Part shown: positions 62,111 through 64,000 of the stretch, in pieces
Layout: each line of letters starts with the position of its first letter
Position numbering within the stretch: position 1 is the first letter of the stretch
DNA from: Paragyromitra xinjiangensis
Taxonomy: Eukaryota > Ascomycota > Pezizomycetes > Pezizales > Discinaceae
DNA length: 64,000 nt
Reading direction: 5' to 3'
NCBI GenBank assembly: GCA_038503065.1
Contig: JBCAMK010000001.1
Coordinates: 3,348,001-3,412,000, forward strand
Made by a program: the position numbers and the translations under genes
The notes under the pieces: generated by a model
Seen by the model: only the letters and a program-made list of their open reading frames with translations
What the model was told of the DNA's origin: nothing
Databases searched by the model: none

Positions 62111-63553
62111 ATGTCTGCACCTGAAGGCAGTACTGCCCTCTCCGCCTTTGATCCCACTGATCTCCCAATGGAAGATAAACCCACCTCCAACCACAGCAGC
62201 TCCTCCAGCGAACACGACGACGATGAAAGCGTCGGAGGCCAAGAATACAATTCCAACCTCAACTTTACTCAAATCCCTGCCGAAGATATGGCAAATATGA
62301 CCAATGCCACTTCCACCAACTATCTTGCCTGGTTCATCCAAAACCAATTCAACACCATGAAAGATGAATTTGAAAGACAAATGGACAGCCTCCAAGCCCA
62401 GATCAAATTCAACAACATCCAAAACACGAACACCACCTCCAAACTCGCCGAAATTAAGGCACAAAATATCTCCCTTCAAAACACAGTCCGCTCCTTAGAC
62501 GCCAGACTCCTCCATATCCAAACCAACCAAAACATTCAAATCACCCCTTCCACCACAAACAGCAAACCTCCCACCACAAACACCACCAAACCACCCACCA
62601 ACCCCACCAACCCCGCCAAAACACAAGAATCCTACGCCAGCAAAATTACAACTACACCTGGCGAAGCAAACTTCACAACTGTCACCAACAAAAAGACCCC
62701 GAAAATTCAGCCACTATACAAACCTGAGTTCACCACTGACAAAAGGGAGATCATCATCGAACTCACAGAACCCCTACCCACCTCAGCCACCCCAGATTCC
62801 ATACTGAACACCATCAACAACCGACTAGGATCCGTCAATACATGCATACTAGCAGTCCGAAAAACCAATAATGACAACCTCATCCTCACCACCAAACCAA
62901 ATGAAGCCGCTGACAAATTCATCGAACAATTTGAACATGAAATCACCTCAGCATGCAACCTCCTCAAGATCCCAATCACCAACATCAGAGTCAACAGCAG
63001 ATGGTCCAAATTCATCATCGATGCTGTCCCCCTTAACTTCAACCTCGAACCTGTCACACCCACCACCATCACCAATGCCCTTCAAGCCGCCATTCCCGAC
63101 GTACAGCTAGCCCAAGCCCCAAGATGGCTCTCCACAGAAGAAAAGCGAGCTGGCAAGAAAGCCTCCTCCATCGTCATCGCCCTACCAGCCAGACACACCC
63201 TCAAATCCCTGGGCTTCACCTACCTCAACATCCTAAATGCCACATGCAAAATTCGCGAATATCATCCCATAAATCCAACCACCCAATGTCGCAACTGTCA
63301 AAAACTAGGACACCATGACGCCACATGCAAACAAGAAGTCGCCTGCGCCATCTGCGCACTTGCTCACCACACCAAAGATCACAGATGCGATCAAATCACT
63401 TGCAAAGGAGGCGCCAGATGCACACACATGCCCCTCAGATGCGCATGCTGCAACACCAACCAACACACCGCCATTGACTGCCCCGATAAAATGAAAACCA
63501 GAGCACTCTACCTTGCTCAACGTGCACATAAATTCAACAACCGTAATGATTAA
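62111..63553 (+). CDS. ORF1 nucleic-acid-binding protein of LINE H
   Basis: Intact, 480 residues. It has the same plan as E and F, with most changes in the Asn/Thr/Pro linker (NIQITPSTTNSKPPTTNTTK), while the RRM-like region and the three zinc knuckles are nearly unchanged. This is what purifying selection on the functional domains would leave. The ORF1 stop overlaps the ORF2 start (ATGATTAA at 63546-63553). Confidence 0.9.
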   Translation: MSAPEGSTALSAFDPTDLPMEDKPTSNHSSSSSEHDDDESVGGQEYNSNLNFTQIPAEDMANMTNATSTNYLAWFIQNQFNTMKDEFERQMDSLQAQIKFNNIQNTNTTSKLAEIKAQNISLQNTVRSLDARLLHIQTNQNIQITPSTTNSKPPTTNTTKPPTNPTNPAKTQESYASKITTTPGEANFTTVTNKKTPKIQPLYKPEFTTDKREIIIELTEPLPTSATPDSILNTINNRLGSVNTCILAVRKTNNDNLILTTKPNEAADKFIEQFEHEITSACNLLKIPITNIRVNSRWSKFIIDAVPLNFNLEPVTPTTITNALQAAIPDVQLAQAPRWLSTEEKRAGKKASSIVIALPARHTLKSLGFTYLNILNATCKIREYHPINPTTQCRNCQKLGHHDATCKQEVACAICALAHHTKDHRCDQITCKGGARCTHMPLRCACCNTNQHTAIDCPDKMKTRALYLAQRAHKFNNRND

Positions 63554-64000
63554 ACACACAACACACATCACAGGCATAGCCCAAGTGCAACAACTGAATT
63601 GCGCTAAAGGAAAGGCCTCCACTCTCTCAGTACTCCATCACGCAAACATAAACACTCAACTCGCCATACTCGCACTACAGGACCCATGGTCAGAAACCCA
63701 AGGCCTACCACCTAACATCCCGAACTTTCACCGTTTTTCACCAACCAACCAAAATCCCAAATGCGTCACCTACATGAACGCAAACATGAACCTAAACCCG
63801 CGCATTTCAACCTCTTACTTCAACAACGCCATTTCAATCATCATAACCACAGCGATAGGTGAGATCGAAATCTCCAACATCTACGCCAACCACACACCAA
63901 CAACACACACCTACCTCAACATGTACAACTTCCTTCCCATGCACATGATATTAGCAGACACCAACCTACACCACACATGGTGGTACGGCTCTAAAACCGA
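63546..64000 (+). CDS. ORF2 of LINE H, N-terminal endonuclease part (incomplete at window edge)
   Basis: The frame from the ATG at 63546 (MIKHTTHITGIAQVQQLNCA) is open to the last base. It covers the first half of the AP-type endonuclease, through ALQDPWSE and MILADTNLHHTWWYG. RT and RNase H lie outside the window. Confidence 0.88.
   Translation, partial: MIKHTTHITGIAQVQQLNCAKGKASTLSVLHHANINTQLAILALQDPWSETQGLPPNIPNFHRFSPTNQNPKCVTYMNANMNLNPRISTSYFNNAISIIITTAIGEIEISNIYANHTPTTHTYLNMYNFLPMHMILADTNLHHTWWYGSKT

Larger units (their letters stand above)
61768..64000 (+). mobile_element. LINE H, third member of the array, cut by window edge
   Basis: 5' end AGAGGCAGTATTTAAC at 61768, directly after the F tail. 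It is clearly more diverged from E and F than they are from each other. ORF1 is intact and ORF2 is open to the window end. Confidence 0.9.

Overview
This window looks like a transposon-dense piece of a filamentous fungal genome, probably Ascomycota (Pezizomycotina). The evidence is spliceosomal introns of only 44-62 nt with CTGAC/CTAAC branch sites, a chromodomain Ty3/gypsy element, Tad/I-like LINEs with RNase H, a Plavaka-type DNA transposase and a multi-exon gene pair resembling the fungal DUF6532 family. The species assignment is inference. I see no bacterial features, rRNA, tRNA or CRISPR. Near-identical LINE copies with long open frames argue against strong repeat-induced point mutation.

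Layout. 1-501: end of an acidic reading frame cut by the window edge. 678-12048 (minus): a Plavaka transposase, split by a complete chromovirus (2316-10701, 1.0-kb LTRs, intact gag and pol, 5-bp target duplication GTAGG) and carrying two in-frame stops. 13284-14699: an intact unknown gene with acidic and polyproline tracts. 15466-19714: a six-exon DUF6532-like gene whose last exon is split by LINE copy A (17333-19640), flanked by a 14-bp target duplication. 19715-20085: a 127-bp tandem repeat. 20821-22073: a diverged paralogue of the DUF6532-like gene.

22.7-35.0 kb (minus): three LINEs head to tail (B, C, C2) next to and inside a second gypsy pol fragment (34996-37547). C and C2 both begin immediately after the same gypsy nonamer. 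37.8-49.6 kb: a Russian doll. LINE copy X (minus) contains copy Y (minus), which contains LINE D (plus). Target duplications of 15 and 13 bp prove the order, and a 5'-truncated LINE tail (G) abuts X. A, X and Y belong to a lineage that encodes only ORF1 yet shares its 3'-terminal RNA module with the autonomous D/G family. 50.0-64.0 kb (plus): a head-to-tail array of LINEs E, F and H with identical tail-to-head junctions. F (56101-61767) is complete with both ORFs intact.

How the parts work together: D/G/B-type elements encode endonuclease, reverse transcriptase and RNase H. The A/X/Y lineage supplies only a nucleic-acid-binding ORF1 protein and probably borrows that machinery through a common 3' tail. 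The non-retroelement segments (1-2.3, 10.7-17.3 and 19.7-22.1 kb) are instead sprinkled with a short motif close to AGRGCTCTCGYGAAGGCTTT. It turns up in introns, tandem repeats, intergenic DNA and in frame inside coding exons. It may be an introner-like or palindromic-element system.
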